Shown here piece after piece: positions 1 to 9,101 of a DNA stretch of 64,000 nt (the stretch's first letter is position 1; each line of letters starts with the position of its first letter). The notes below the pieces were generated by a model that had not been told where the DNA came from, made no database searches, and worked only from the letters and a program-made list of their open reading frames with translations. Origin of the DNA: an uncultured Acidovorax sp. (GTDB taxonomy: Bacteria; Pseudomonadota; Gammaproteobacteria; Burkholderiales; Burkholderiaceae_C); NCBI GenBank assembly GCA_913774625.1, contig CAJYHL010000071.1:26338-90337 (forward strand), given 5' to 3'. Made by a program: the position numbers and the translations under genes.

Positions 1-357
1 CAGATGGCGCTTGCGGTAGATGTGGCAGCTGCCGTCGGGCAGGAAGGTGAAGGCGCCTATGCCCGGCCGGCCCGCGCCCTCTTGCGCCTGCGCAGCGGCG
101 CCGGCCACCAAGGCCATGCCATGGCGGCGCGCGGCCTCGGCCAGGGGCGCGAGCGAGGGGTCACCGGGGTGCAGGGCCCAACCCGCCAGCCCCTGCAGGT
201 CGTAGCCGCACAGGGACAGCTCGGGAAAGACCAGCAGCTGCACGCCCTGCCGGGCGGCTGCTTCGGCGAAGCGCAGGTGGTTGCCGACGTTGGCCGCCGG
301 CCCGCCGGGCAGCGAAGCCGTCTGCGCCGCGGCAACGCGCACGTCGGCCGGCCTCAA
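1..357 (-). CDS. Carbon-nitrogen hydrolase (nitrilase superfamily), N-terminal part
   Basis: This is the first 119 codons of an amidase/nitrilase-type hydrolase that leaves the window at its left edge. The reading frame begins at a TTG (357..355) that overlaps the stop of the upstream phosphomannomutase gene in TTGA, so the two are probably co-transcribed; an in-frame GTG a few codons later is an alternative start. Visible family marks are the first catalytic residue Glu in FPELSLCGYD (about residue 47) and the catalytic Lys in the YRKRHL segment at the truncated end. The catalytic Cys region lies outside. These enzymes cleave non-peptide C-N bonds; the substrate cannot be told from this fragment. 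Confidence 0.8.
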   Translation of the reverse strand, partial: MRPADVRVAAAQTASLPGGPAANVGNHLRFAEAAARQGVQLLVFPELSLCGYDLQGLAGWALHPGDPSLAPLAEAARRHGMALVAGAAAQAQEGAGRPGIGAFTFLPDGSCHIYRKRHL

Positions 358-1742
358 TGCGCCGCGCTGCCCACCTGGGCGCCGGGCTTGACGCGCTCCA
401 GCAGGGCCAGCATCTCGCCTTCGATGCGGTGCATGGCCTCGGGCGTGTGGCCTTCGAAGCGCAGCACCAGCACGGGCGTGGTGTTGCTGGCGCGGATCAG
501 GCCGAAGCCGTCCGGCCAGTCCACGCGCAGGCCGTCGATGGTGTTGATCTGCGCGGGCGCCGGGAAGGTGGCTGCAGCCAGGGCCTGCAGTTCGGCCGTG
601 AGGCGGTGGGGTTCGCCCTCTTCGCAGCTCACGTTCAATTCGGGCGTGGAATGGCTGGTGGGCAGGCCGTTGAGCACGGCGCTCAGGTCGCTTTCGCGGC
701 TCAGGATCTCCAGCAGGCGGCAGCCGGCGTAGGTGCCGTCGTCGAAGCCGAACCAGCGTTCCTTGAAGAAGATGTGGCCGCTCATCTCGCCGCCCAGGGG
801 GGAGTCGAGCTCCTTCATGCGCGCCTTGATCAGCGAATGGCCGGTCTTGTACATGACGGGCGTGCCGCCGGCTTCGGCGATGGCCGGCGCCAGGCGCTGC
901 GTGCACTTGACGTCGAAGAGGATGTGGCCGCCGGGCACGCGCGAGAGCACGTCGCGCGCGAACAGCATCATCTGGCGGTCGGGGAAGATGTTCTGGCCGT
1001 CCTTGGTGACGATGCCCAGGCGGTCGCCGTCGCCGTCGAAGGCCAGGCCCAGCTCGGCGTCGGACGACTGCAGCTTGGCGATCAGATCGCGCAGGTTCTC
1101 GGGCTTGCTCGGGTCCGGGTGGTGGTTGGGGAAGTCGCCGTCCACCTCGGAGAAAAGCTCGATCACCTCGCAGCCCAGCGCGCGGAAGATGCCGGGCGCC
1201 GAGGCGCCGGCGATGCCGTTGCCGCTGTCCACCACGATCTTCAGCGGGCGGGCCAGCTTCACGTCGGCGGTGATGCGCTCGGAATAGGCGGGCAGCACGT
1301 CGGCATGGCGCACGCTACCGCCGTCCTTCAATTGCCAGCTTTCCTCTTCCATGGTGCGGCGCAGGCCCTGGATCTCGTCGCCGTAGATGGCGCGGCCGGC
1401 CAGCACCATCTTGAAGCCGTTGTAGTCCTTGGGGTTGTGGCTGCCCGTGACCTGGATGCCGCTGCTGCAGAGCGTATGGGCCGCGAAGTACAGCATGGGC
1501 GTGGTGACGGCGCCCACGTCGATCACCTCGATGCCCACATCCACCAGGCCGGCGATGAGCGCCGCCGACAGCGCCGGGCCCGACAGGCGCCCGTCGCGGC
1601 CCACGGCCACCACGGTCTGGCCCTGGGCCAGCGCCGCGGTGCCGAACGCACGGCCCAGGCCGCGCGCCACGTCTTCGTTCAGGGTGCTCGGCACGATGCC
1701 GCGGATGTCGTAGGCCTTGAAGATGGCGGGCGTGATTTGCAC
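354..1742 (-). CDS. algC: Phosphomannomutase/phosphoglucomutase
   Basis: 462 residues, the normal length for an alpha-D-phosphohexomutase. It interconverts hexose 1- and 6-phosphates for nucleotide-sugar and polysaccharide synthesis in the cytoplasm. The phosphoserine loop TGSHNP has its Ser at residue 101, the Mg-binding loop DGDGDR is at 236-241, the sugar-binding GEMSGH at 318-323, and a RASNTTP phosphate-binding loop lies near the C-terminus, so all four domains appear intact. The ATG at 1742 opens directly on the conserved FKAYDIRG segment. Its stop overlaps the start of the nitrilase-family gene. The symbol algC is by analogy with the bifunctional Pseudomonas enzyme; manB or pgm would be equally defensible. 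Confidence 0.93.
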   Translation of the reverse strand: MQITPAIFKAYDIRGIVPSTLNEDVARGLGRAFGTAALAQGQTVVAVGRDGRLSGPALSAALIAGLVDVGIEVIDVGAVTTPMLYFAAHTLCSSGIQVTGSHNPKDYNGFKMVLAGRAIYGDEIQGLRRTMEEESWQLKDGGSVRHADVLPAYSERITADVKLARPLKIVVDSGNGIAGASAPGIFRALGCEVIELFSEVDGDFPNHHPDPSKPENLRDLIAKLQSSDAELGLAFDGDGDRLGIVTKDGQNIFPDRQMMLFARDVLSRVPGGHILFDVKCTQRLAPAIAEAGGTPVMYKTGHSLIKARMKELDSPLGGEMSGHIFFKERWFGFDDGTYAGCRLLEILSRESDLSAVLNGLPTSHSTPELNVSCEEGEPHRLTAELQALAAATFPAPAQINTIDGLRVDWPDGFGLIRASNTTPVLVLRFEGHTPEAMHRIEGEMLALLERVKPGAQVGSAAH

Positions 1743-1966
1743 TGAAAGGTTCCTTCAGGGTTTAAGGGCGGATGCGGGCCGACACGCAGGCGTGGCGGAA
1801 AAAGAAAAAGGAAAAGCGCTCGGCCAGCAGGCGGGCCGCTCGCAGTTGGCGCGCATTGTAGGCGCGGCGCGGGGGCGGGCCGGCGCCTGGCCGCGTAGGC
1901 CTGCGCCGCGATGCACAGGTCCGGAAACGGCCAGCGCGAACCGGGAGCGCGCCTATGATTTGCCCC

Positions 1967-3502
1967 ATGCCCCGTCTTGCCGCCCACCCCTCCGACGATC
2001 CGCAGCAGCGCGCGCTGGACGATGGCCGCTACCTGGCGCTGGCCGCGCGCGACGCGCGCTTCGACGGCCGCTTCTTCACCGGAGTGACCAGCACCGGCAT
2101 CTACTGCCGGCCGGTCTGCGGCGTGCGCACGCCCCGGCGCGAGAACTGCCGCTTCTTCGCCCTGGCCGCGCAGGCCGAGGCGGCGGGCTTCCGGCCCTGC
2201 CTGCGCTGCCGGCCCGAACTGGCGCCGCGCCATCTGCCGTGGTCCACGCAGGATGCGCCGGACATCCTGCTGCGCGAGGCGCTGCGCCTGCTCGACGGCG
2301 AGACCAGCGGCGCCCCCGGCCTGTCCGGGCTGGCTGCCCGCCTGGGCGTGAGCGACCGCCACCTGCGCCGCGTGTTCGAGACCGCCCTGGGCGTGTCACC
2401 CCTGCAGTACCTGCAGACGCGCCGGCTGCTGACGGCCAAGCAGCTGCTGACCGATACCGACCTGCCCGTGACCCAGGTGGCGCTGGCCAGCGGCTTCGGC
2501 AGCGTGCGGCGCTTCAACGCCGCCTTCTCCGGGCATTACGGGCTCAACCCCACGCAGCTGCGCCAGCGCGGGCCGGCCCGCATGGGCGGCGCCGTCACCG
2601 TGCGCCTGCCCTGGCGCCCGCCGCTGGACGTAGCGGCCCTGCTGCGCTTTTTCGCGCAGCGGCAGATCCACGCGGTGGAGCACATCGAAGCGGCACCCGG
2701 CCGCCAGGCGCTGCGCCGCACGGTGCGCATGGCGCCCGGCGCAGGCCGCGAGCCCATCGCCGGCTGGCTGGACGTGGCCTTCGACCCCGCCCGCCCCGTC
2801 GCCTGGCTGCGCGTGAGCGACCAGTTGCACCCCGTGCTGCCCCAGGTGATCGCCCGGGTGCGCGGCATGCTGGACCTGGACGCCGACCCGCAGGCCATCC
2901 ATGCGGTGCTGGGCGGCGACTTCCCTGCCGGCGAAGGCCTGCGCGTGCCCGGCGTGTTCGACGGCTTCGAGCTGGCGGTGCGCGCCGTGCTGGGCCAGCA
3001 GATCACGGTGGCGGCGGCTCGCACGCTGGCGCAGCGGCTGGTGGAGCGCTTCGGCGAGCCGCTGTCCACGCCCTGGCCGGAGCTGTCGAGGCTGTTTCCA
3101 GCCCCGGCCGTGCTGGCGGCCGCCGAGGGCGAGGCCCTGGGTTCGCTCGGCATCGTGCGCCAGCGGCAGGCGGCCATCGTGGCACTGTCGCGGGCGGTCC
3201 AGACGGGCCAGCTGCAGCTGCATGCGGGCGCCGACGTGGCCGAGACCACGGCCGCGCTCTGCGCCCTGCCCGGCATCGGCGACTGGACGGCGCAATACAT
3301 CGCCATGCGCGCGCTGCGCTGGCCCGACGCCTTTCCGGCCGGCGACGTCGCCATCCACGCCGCGCTGGGCCTGCGCGGCCAGCCGCGCCCGGCGCAGGCC
3401 GCCGCCGCCCGCGCCGAAGCCTGGCGCCCCTGGCGCAGCTATGCCGTGGTGCGCGCCTGGGCGGCGGGCAGCCCTCCCCCTGAACCACTATCGAAAAAGT
3501 AG
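1967..3502 (+). CDS. alkA: Fused Ada N-terminal domain, AraC-type regulator and AlkA 3-methyladenine DNA glycosylase II
   Basis: 511 residues combining alkyl-damage sensing and base-excision repair. Residues 1-90 are the Ada zinc domain: Cys47, Cys51, Cys78 and Cys81 have the same spacing as Ada Cys38/42/69/72, whose first Cys accepts methyl groups from phosphotriesters. Residues ~100-200 form the AraC helix-turn-helix. The rest is AlkA, with the HhH segment PGIGDWTAQY near residue 439 and the catalytic Asp equivalent in PAGDVAIH (about 460). The Ada methyltransferase domain is missing here but is supplied by the next gene, ogt. I chose ATG 1967; ATG 1955 would add four residues but overlaps a TATGAT box at 1954-1959, suggesting a leaderless transcript from 1967. 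It probably acts as both activator and enzyme (inference). Confidence 0.9.
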   Translation: MPRLAAHPSDDPQQRALDDGRYLALAARDARFDGRFFTGVTSTGIYCRPVCGVRTPRRENCRFFALAAQAEAAGFRPCLRCRPELAPRHLPWSTQDAPDILLREALRLLDGETSGAPGLSGLAARLGVSDRHLRRVFETALGVSPLQYLQTRRLLTAKQLLTDTDLPVTQVALASGFGSVRRFNAAFSGHYGLNPTQLRQRGPARMGGAVTVRLPWRPPLDVAALLRFFAQRQIHAVEHIEAAPGRQALRRTVRMAPGAGREPIAGWLDVAFDPARPVAWLRVSDQLHPVLPQVIARVRGMLDLDADPQAIHAVLGGDFPAGEGLRVPGVFDGFELAVRAVLGQQITVAAARTLAQRLVERFGEPLSTPWPELSRLFPAPAVLAAAEGEALGSLGIVRQRQAAIVALSRAVQTGQLQLHAGADVAETTAALCALPGIGDWTAQYIAMRALRWPDAFPAGDVAIHAALGLRGQPRPAQAAAARAEAWRPWRSYAVVRAWAAGSPPPEPLSKK

Positions 3503-3559
3503 CGCCCTGTGCAGGCAGGAAAAGCGCTGCAACCTCATTCAACCCTACAGGATTTCGCC

Positions 3560-4168
3560 ATGCCCTTTTCTTCCGACATCGTGCAGAGCCGCATCGCCAC
3601 GCCGCTGGGCGAGGTGCGCCTGGCCGCATCGCCCCGGGGCCTGGCGGGCCTCTGGTTCGACGGCCAGCGCCACCAGCCGGTGCAGGCGCTGGACGGGCCC
3701 GCCGCCTGGCCGCAGGCGCCGGCCGATCACCCGCTGCTGCGCGAGGCGGCCGGCCAGCTGGCCGGCTACCTGCGGGGCGAGCGCACCGGCTTCGACCTGC
3801 CTCTGGACCTGGACTCGGGCACGCCCTTCCAGCAGGCGGTGTGGCGGGCGCTGCTGGGCATACGCCACGGCGCCACGGTCAGCTACGGGGCGTTGAGCCG
3901 GCAGCTGGGCCGGCCGCTGGCGGTGCGCGCCGTGGGCGCCGCCGTGGGCCGCAATCCGGTCAGCGTGGTCGTACCCTGCCACCGCGTACTGGGCTCGGGC
4001 GGCGCGCTGACGGGCTATGCCGGCGGGCTGGAGCGCAAGGCGGCCCTGCTGCGGCTGGAGGGCGCGCTGGCCTCGCTGCGCACAGCGCATGCGCAGGACG
4101 GCGGCGGCGCCAGCGACGACGACGACGCTCTGCCGCTCTTCGCCCAGGCCGCGGGGATGCAGGCGTGA
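3560..4168 (+). CDS. ogt: Methylated-DNA-[protein]-cysteine S-methyltransferase
   Basis: 202 residues. It removes alkyl groups from O6-alkylguanine onto its own cysteine, a suicide repair reaction. The active-site motif PCHRVLG is present with Cys at residue 140, followed by the usual GxLTGYAGGLxRK segment. The start at 3560 opens on a typical N-terminus (MPFSSDIVQSRIATPLGEVRL); an ATG further upstream is less likely. It follows ada-alkA by 57 nt, so the two recreate the functions of a full-length Ada plus AlkA. The C-terminal tail after the domain is long and acidic (GGASDDDDALPLF). Its stop overlaps the GTG of the EamA gene. Confidence 0.92.
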   Translation: MPFSSDIVQSRIATPLGEVRLAASPRGLAGLWFDGQRHQPVQALDGPAAWPQAPADHPLLREAAGQLAGYLRGERTGFDLPLDLDSGTPFQQAVWRALLGIRHGATVSYGALSRQLGRPLAVRAVGAAVGRNPVSVVVPCHRVLGSGGALTGYAGGLERKAALLRLEGALASLRTAHAQDGGGASDDDDALPLFAQAAGMQA

Positions 4169-5097
4169 GCGGCGCCACTACGGCCTCGGCGGTGGGCGCG
4201 CGCGCCTGGGTTCCCGAATTCGTGGTGCTGGCCGCCATCTGGGGTTCGTCCTTCCTGTTCACTCGGCTGGGCGCGGCCGAGTTCGGTGCCCTGGCCACCG
4301 CCGGCCTGCGCACGGGCCTGGCCGCGGCCTTCCTCTGGCCGCTGCTGATACGCCAGGGCCAGTGGCCGGCCCTGCGGCAGCACTGGCGGCCCATCCTGCT
4401 GAGCGGCGTGATCAATTCGGCCATTCCTTTCGCGCTCTACGCCTGGGTCGTGGCCCATCTGGCGACGGGGCTCACGTCCATCCTCAACGCCACCGTGCCG
4501 CTCTTCGGCGCGCTGGTGGCCTGGGCGTGGCTGGGCGACCGCATCAGCCGGCTGCGCACGCTGGGCCTGGTGCTGGGCTTCGTGGGCGTGGCGCTGCTGG
4601 CCTGGCGCGTGCCCGCGGGCGCAGGCGGACAGTCGCCCTACGCCACCTGGGCCATGGCGGCCTGCCTGCTGGCCACCACCTGCTATGCGGTGGCGGCGAG
4701 CTTTGCGCGGCGCTACCTGGTCGGCGTGCCGGCCCTGGCCAACGCGGCCGGCAGCCAGCTGGGCGCCTTCCTGGCGCTGGCCCTGCCCACCGCCTGGTTC
4801 TGGCCGGCGCAGATGCCGGGCGCCCGCGCCTGGGCGGCGGTCGTCTTCCTCGCCGTGGTGTGCACCGGCATCGCCTACGTGCTCTATTTTCGGCTGATCG
4901 CGCGGGCGGGGCCCAGCCGCGCGCTCACCGTGACCTTCCTGGCGCCGGTGTTCGCGCTGGCCTATGGAGCTCTGTTCCTGCACGAAGCCATCACGCCCTG
5001 GATGATGGGCTGCGGCGCGGTGATCGTGTGCGGCACCATGCTGTCCACCGGGCTGGTGCGGATCAGGCCTCCCGCCGCAGCCGCGCCCTGCCGCTGA
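4165..5097 (+). CDS. EamA/DMT-family transporter
   Basis: 310 residues with about ten hydrophobic segments arranged as two EamA repeats, the drug/metabolite transporter fold of the inner membrane. The N-terminal helix carries the typical VLAAIWGSSFLFTR motif and the second repeat ends in FLAPVFALAYGALFLHE, both characteristic of the family. The start is GTG 4165, which overlaps the ogt stop in GTGA; upstream sequence in this frame is only antisense-like shadow. Tight coupling to ogt suggests an operon with the repair genes, although export of a specific alkylating compound cannot be claimed. Substrate unknown. Confidence 0.88.
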   Translation: MSGATTASAVGARAWVPEFVVLAAIWGSSFLFTRLGAAEFGALATAGLRTGLAAAFLWPLLIRQGQWPALRQHWRPILLSGVINSAIPFALYAWVVAHLATGLTSILNATVPLFGALVAWAWLGDRISRLRTLGLVLGFVGVALLAWRVPAGAGGQSPYATWAMAACLLATTCYAVAASFARRYLVGVPALANAAGSQLGAFLALALPTAWFWPAQMPGARAWAAVVFLAVVCTGIAYVLYFRLIARAGPSRALTVTFLAPVFALAYGALFLHEAITPWMMGCGAVIVCGTMLSTGLVRIRPPAAAAPCR

Positions 5098-5129
5098 AAT
5101 TCGCCACGAAAAAAGGGGGGCGGCCGACC

Positions 5130-5135
5130 TACACT
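5130..5135 (+). promoter_or_regulatory. Candidate -10 box before the GGDEF-EAL gene
   Basis: TACACT lies 7 nt before an ATG at 5143 and 75 nt before the in-frame GTG 5211. The same TACACT-to-ATG spacing is seen before the sensor kinase at 31553. No convincing -35 was identified, and transcription could also continue from the ogt-EamA genes. Confidence 0.35.
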
Positions 5136-5210
5136 TCCGGCCATGCCCGTCGCTTCCGCCAAGCCCACAGCCCTCCTCCCGCTGCCGCCCTGCCGAAGTG
5201 GCCTGCAGGG

Positions 5211-8200
5211 GTGCTGACCGTGGTGCCCGGCCCCTTCATCATCAGTTGCCTGGTCTATCTGGCCCTGCCGGCCTTCGTGGCGTTGCTGCCGCAAACGCCC
5301 CGGCAGTCGCGCCACAGGCAGGTGGCGGTCGGCGCCTTCGCCGGGGCGCTGTCCCTGCTGGCGGGACAGCTGATGCCGCAGTTCATGCAGAGCATGTCCG
5401 GCGGCACCCAGGTCGTCATCCATCCGGCCCTGGTGGCCGTCTGCAGCTTCACCTTCAGCCCGCTGGCAGGCGCCGTGGCCGGCCTGCTGCCGCTGATGGC
5501 GCATCAACTGGCAGGACCCGAGAACTGGCCCGCTTCCGCCGCGCTGGCGCAGTCAGGCGCCGTGTGGCTGCTGGCCAGCCTGGCGGCGCTGGCGCGGCGG
5601 CGCTATGAAGTGCGCTCCGGCTGGCTGCTGCTTGCGCTCGCCATCCTGCTGCCCGTGGTCCTGGCGCCCTGGTCGCCGGACGGGCCGCTGCGATGGCCCT
5701 GGCATTACGGCGCGGCGGTGCTGGCCCTGGGCAGCCTGCTGGAGCTGCACCGGGCCTACCGGCACACGGTCCGGCAGCTGAGCGCGCGCGAACAGGAGCT
5801 GCTGAGGACCCTGGAAGCCTTCGGCAGCGGCCACTGGGAATGGCATGTCCAGGAACAGCGCTTCACCTACTACGGCAGCTTCTACGAAGGCTTCGGCCTG
5901 CCCAGCACTCCGTCGCCCGACGCCCAGGGACAGGACCGGGCCTGGCAGCGCTGGAACGCCCTGCGCCATCCCGAGGACACGGCACGCATCGGCCCGCACC
6001 TGCACCGGGCCATGCAGGGGCTGGAGGAAGTGTACGAAGCCCAGTGCCGCATGCGCGACGCCCGCGGCAACTGGCGCTGGGTGATATCGCGCGGGCAGGT
6101 GGCCGAGCGCGACGACCTGGGCCGTGCCGTGCGCATCGTGGGCATGGACGTTGACGCGACCGAGCAGCGCGAGCTGCGCGAGGCGCTGGACGTCTCGGAG
6201 GCCAAATACACCACCGTCTACCAGACCCTGCCGGACCCGGCCGGCATCATGCGGCTGCGCGATGGCTGCTGCCTGGACGTGAACCCCGCGCTGGCCCGAC
6301 TGCTGGGCCTGCCCGTCGCCGAGATCGTGGGCCACACGGCCGTGCAACTGGGCTTCTGGCTCTCGACCAGGGAGATGGCCCGGCTGCTGTCGGCCCTGAA
6401 GCGCAGGGGCGAGGTCATCGGCCTGCCGATCACCGCCACGCCGCAGGGCCGCCGCCTGCGCGGGCAGCTGTCCGCCCAGACCATCCAGCTGGACGGCGAG
6501 GCCTGCGCCGTGTTCGTGTTCCACGACATGACCGAGGCCTCGCGCATGCGCGAGCAGCTGGAAACCGCCAATGCCCTGATGCAGCAGGCCGGCCGCATGG
6601 CGCGACTGGGCGTGTGGCTCAACGTCTATCCCGTCCCCGGCGGGCCGGCCTACTGGTCCGACGTGTGCCGCGACATCCACGGCCTGCAGCCGGGCGATCC
6701 GCTGCCCACGGCCCAGGACTATCTGCGCGACTTCGTCGCCCCCGAATGGCAGGATCTGGTGCGCAGGCGCTTCGTCCAGGGCATGGCCGACCTCCAGCCC
6801 TGGCGCATGGAAGTCGAGATCATCCGCCGGGACGGCCGCCGGGTCTGGGTGCGCATGAGCGCCGAGCCCGAACAGGAGAGCGGACGCCTGCTGCGCCTGC
6901 GGGGCGTGATCCAGGACATCGACGAAGCCAAGCAGGCCGAGCAGGGGCTGCGCCGGTCGGAGACCCGCTTCGCCCAGATGTTCCGCGCCCTGCCCTATCC
7001 CATGGGGCTCACGCGCAAGGCCGACGGCTCCTACATCGACGTGAACCCGGCCTGGGAGCGGATCACGGGCTTCAGCCGCGAAGAAGCCCTGGACAGCACG
7101 GTGGTGAGCCTGGGCCTGTATACGTCCGAGCAGCGCGATCGCCTGGCGCAGCAGGCCAACGCCCAGGGCGGTCTGCTGGCCTACCAGGTCGAGATGCGCA
7201 CCCGCAGCGGCGAGCGGCGCACCTTGCTGCAATCGATGAGCCCGGTCGAAGCCAACGGCGATGCCTGCTGGCTCTTCGTGGTGGACGACATCACGGAACG
7301 CGAGCGCGCGGAGCAGCGCGTGCGCGAGCGCGAGGCGCAGCTCTCGCTCACCATCTCCGCTGCCGCCCTGAGCCTCTGGGACTGGAACCTGCAGACCGGC
7401 CTGATCACGGGCGACGAACGCTGGCAGGCACTGCACGGCCTCGATCTCGGTGCCGGCAACGATGGCGTGCCGTGGAACACCGCCATCGCGGCGGAGCACA
7501 TCGAAGGCATCGAAGCCGAATGCCGGCGCCACGCCGCGCAGCCCGCCACCCCCTTCGACGCCACCTGGCAGGTGCGCAGCCAGACCGGGGGCGCGCGCTG
7601 GCTCCGCAATCTGGGCACCATCGTCGAGCGCGACCTGCGCGGGCAGCCGCTGCGCATGGTCGGCGTGGGCATCGACGTGACCAGCCAGCACGAGAAGCAG
7701 GCCGTGCTGCAGCTGCTGGCCCATCACGACGCGCTGACCGGGCTTCCCAACCGCGTGCTGATGGGCGAGCGCCTGCAGGAGGCGATGGACGAGGCCCGCT
7801 CCAGCGGCCGGCTGCTGGGCCTGGCCTACCTGGACCTGGACGGCTTCAAGCCGGTCAACGACCGCCTGGGCCACGGCGCGGGGGACCAGTTGCTGGTGGT
7901 GATCGCCGGCCGCCTGAGCCGTGCGCTGCGGCCGATCGACTGCGTGGCCCGGCTGGGCGGCGACGAATTCGCCGTGCTGCTGCCGCAGCTGGAATCGCGC
8001 CGCGAATGCGAGCGACTGCTGCACGCGCTGATGGAGAGCGTCGCTGCGCCCTACAAGCTGGAAGGCGAGCGCGTGGTCGTCACCGCCAGCATCGGCTACA
8101 CCCTCTACCCCGACGACGATGCCGATGCCGACACGCTGCTGCGCCATGCCGACCAGGCCATGTACCTGGCCAAGCAGGCGGGCCGCAACCGCTACCACGC

Positions 8201-9062
8201 CTTCGACGCGGCGCAGGAGCGCGCCCAGCTGGCGCGCCGCACCCAGGCCGCCGAACTGGCGGAGGCGCTGGCCCAGGGCCAGTTCGCGCTCTATCTGCAG
8301 CCCAAGGTGGACATGCGCCGCGGCTCGGTGATCGGCGCCGAGGCCCTGGCCCGCTGGCACCACCCGCAGCGCGGCCTGCTCGCGCCTGGCGCCTTCCTGC
8401 ACCTGATCGAGAACACCGAGGTCCAGGCCCTGTTCGGCGAATGGGTGACCGACACCGCCCTGGGCCTGATCGCCGGGCTGCACCGAGCCGGGCTGGATCT
8501 GCCCATCAGCATCAACATCTCCGCCGAGCACCTGCAGCACGAGGGCTTCGCCGACTGGATGATCCACCGTATCGCCCTGCAGCCGGAGGCGCCGCCGCAT
8601 CTGCTGGACATGGAGATCACCGAAAGCGCAGCGCTCTACGACATCGACCACGTCGCGGACGAGCTGGAACGCCTGCGCGCCCTGGGCGTGACCGTGTCGC
8701 TGGACGACTTCGGCACGGGCTATTCGTCGCTGGCCTATCTGCGGCGGCTGCCGCTGGACCACATCAAGCTGGACCGCAGCTTCGTGCACAACATGACCAC
8801 CGACGCCGGCGACCGCGCCATCGTGCGCGGCGTGATCGGCCTGGGCGAATCCTTCGGCTACGGCATCATCGCCGAGGGGGTGGAAACCATCGAGCAGGGC
8901 GAAATGCTGCTGGACATGGGCTGCACCTGGGCACAGGGCTACTGCATCGCACGGCCCATGCCGGCGGAAGAATTCGCGGCCTGGGTCAGGGCCTGGCGGG
9001 CGCCCAGCCAGTGGCTGGTGCGGCCCGCGAGCTGGCCGCACCCGTCCACCAGCGGACGCTGA
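5211..9062 (+). CDS. Membrane-anchored PAS-GGDEF-EAL cyclic-di-GMP signalling protein
   Basis: 1283 residues. Residues 1 to ~185 are five or six hydrophobic segments resembling the 5TM receptor module of the LytS/YhcK type. At least four PAS/PAC units follow (each ending in a VDxT- or DITE-like segment). The diguanylate cyclase motif GGDEF is intact at about 916-920, preceded by a product-inhibition site RPID, and the phosphodiesterase motif EAL is at about 1044 with NIS, EITES, DDFGTGYSS and AEGVET further on. Both catalytic halves therefore look active. The first in-frame start is GTG 5211; a nearby ATG at 5143, 7 nt after a TACACT box, reads in another frame and ends at 5217. No linked phenotype is visible. 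Confidence 0.88.
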   Translation: MLTVVPGPFIISCLVYLALPAFVALLPQTPRQSRHRQVAVGAFAGALSLLAGQLMPQFMQSMSGGTQVVIHPALVAVCSFTFSPLAGAVAGLLPLMAHQLAGPENWPASAALAQSGAVWLLASLAALARRRYEVRSGWLLLALAILLPVVLAPWSPDGPLRWPWHYGAAVLALGSLLELHRAYRHTVRQLSAREQELLRTLEAFGSGHWEWHVQEQRFTYYGSFYEGFGLPSTPSPDAQGQDRAWQRWNALRHPEDTARIGPHLHRAMQGLEEVYEAQCRMRDARGNWRWVISRGQVAERDDLGRAVRIVGMDVDATEQRELREALDVSEAKYTTVYQTLPDPAGIMRLRDGCCLDVNPALARLLGLPVAEIVGHTAVQLGFWLSTREMARLLSALKRRGEVIGLPITATPQGRRLRGQLSAQTIQLDGEACAVFVFHDMTEASRMREQLETANALMQQAGRMARLGVWLNVYPVPGGPAYWSDVCRDIHGLQPGDPLPTAQDYLRDFVAPEWQDLVRRRFVQGMADLQPWRMEVEIIRRDGRRVWVRMSAEPEQESGRLLRLRGVIQDIDEAKQAEQGLRRSETRFAQMFRALPYPMGLTRKADGSYIDVNPAWERITGFSREEALDSTVVSLGLYTSEQRDRLAQQANAQGGLLAYQVEMRTRSGERRTLLQSMSPVEANGDACWLFVVDDITERERAEQRVREREAQLSLTISAAALSLWDWNLQTGLITGDERWQALHGLDLGAGNDGVPWNTAIAAEHIEGIEAECRRHAAQPATPFDATWQVRSQTGGARWLRNLGTIVERDLRGQPLRMVGVGIDVTSQHEKQAVLQLLAHHDALTGLPNRVLMGERLQEAMDEARSSGRLLGLAYLDLDGFKPVNDRLGHGAGDQLLVVIAGRLSRALRPIDCVARLGGDEFAVLLPQLESRRECERLLHALMESVAAPYKLEGERVVVTASIGYTLYPDDDADADTLLRHADQAMYLAKQAGRNRYHAFDAAQERAQLARRTQAAELAEALAQGQFALYLQPKVDMRRGSVIGAEALARWHHPQRGLLAPGAFLHLIENTEVQALFGEWVTDTALGLIAGLHRAGLDLPISINISAEHLQHEGFADWMIHRIALQPEAPPHLLDMEITESAALYDIDHVADELERLRALGVTVSLDDFGTGYSSLAYLRRLPLDHIKLDRSFVHNMTTDAGDRAIVRGVIGLGESFGYGIIAEGVETIEQGEMLLDMGCTWAQGYCIARPMPAEEFAAWVRAWRAPSQWLVRPASWPHPSTSGR

Positions 9063-9101
9063 TCGGCGCTGCGCCCGGCGCCGGCAGGGCCCCTCATCCC
9101 G

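Noticed and set aside
5553..9041. A 1162-codon open frame on the minus strand opposite the GGDEF-EAL gene
   Set aside because: It is a shadow of the plus-strand gene in GC-rich DNA: its composition is His/Gln/Ala/Gly-rich with no recognisable domain, while the opposite frame has intact GGDEF and EAL motifs.
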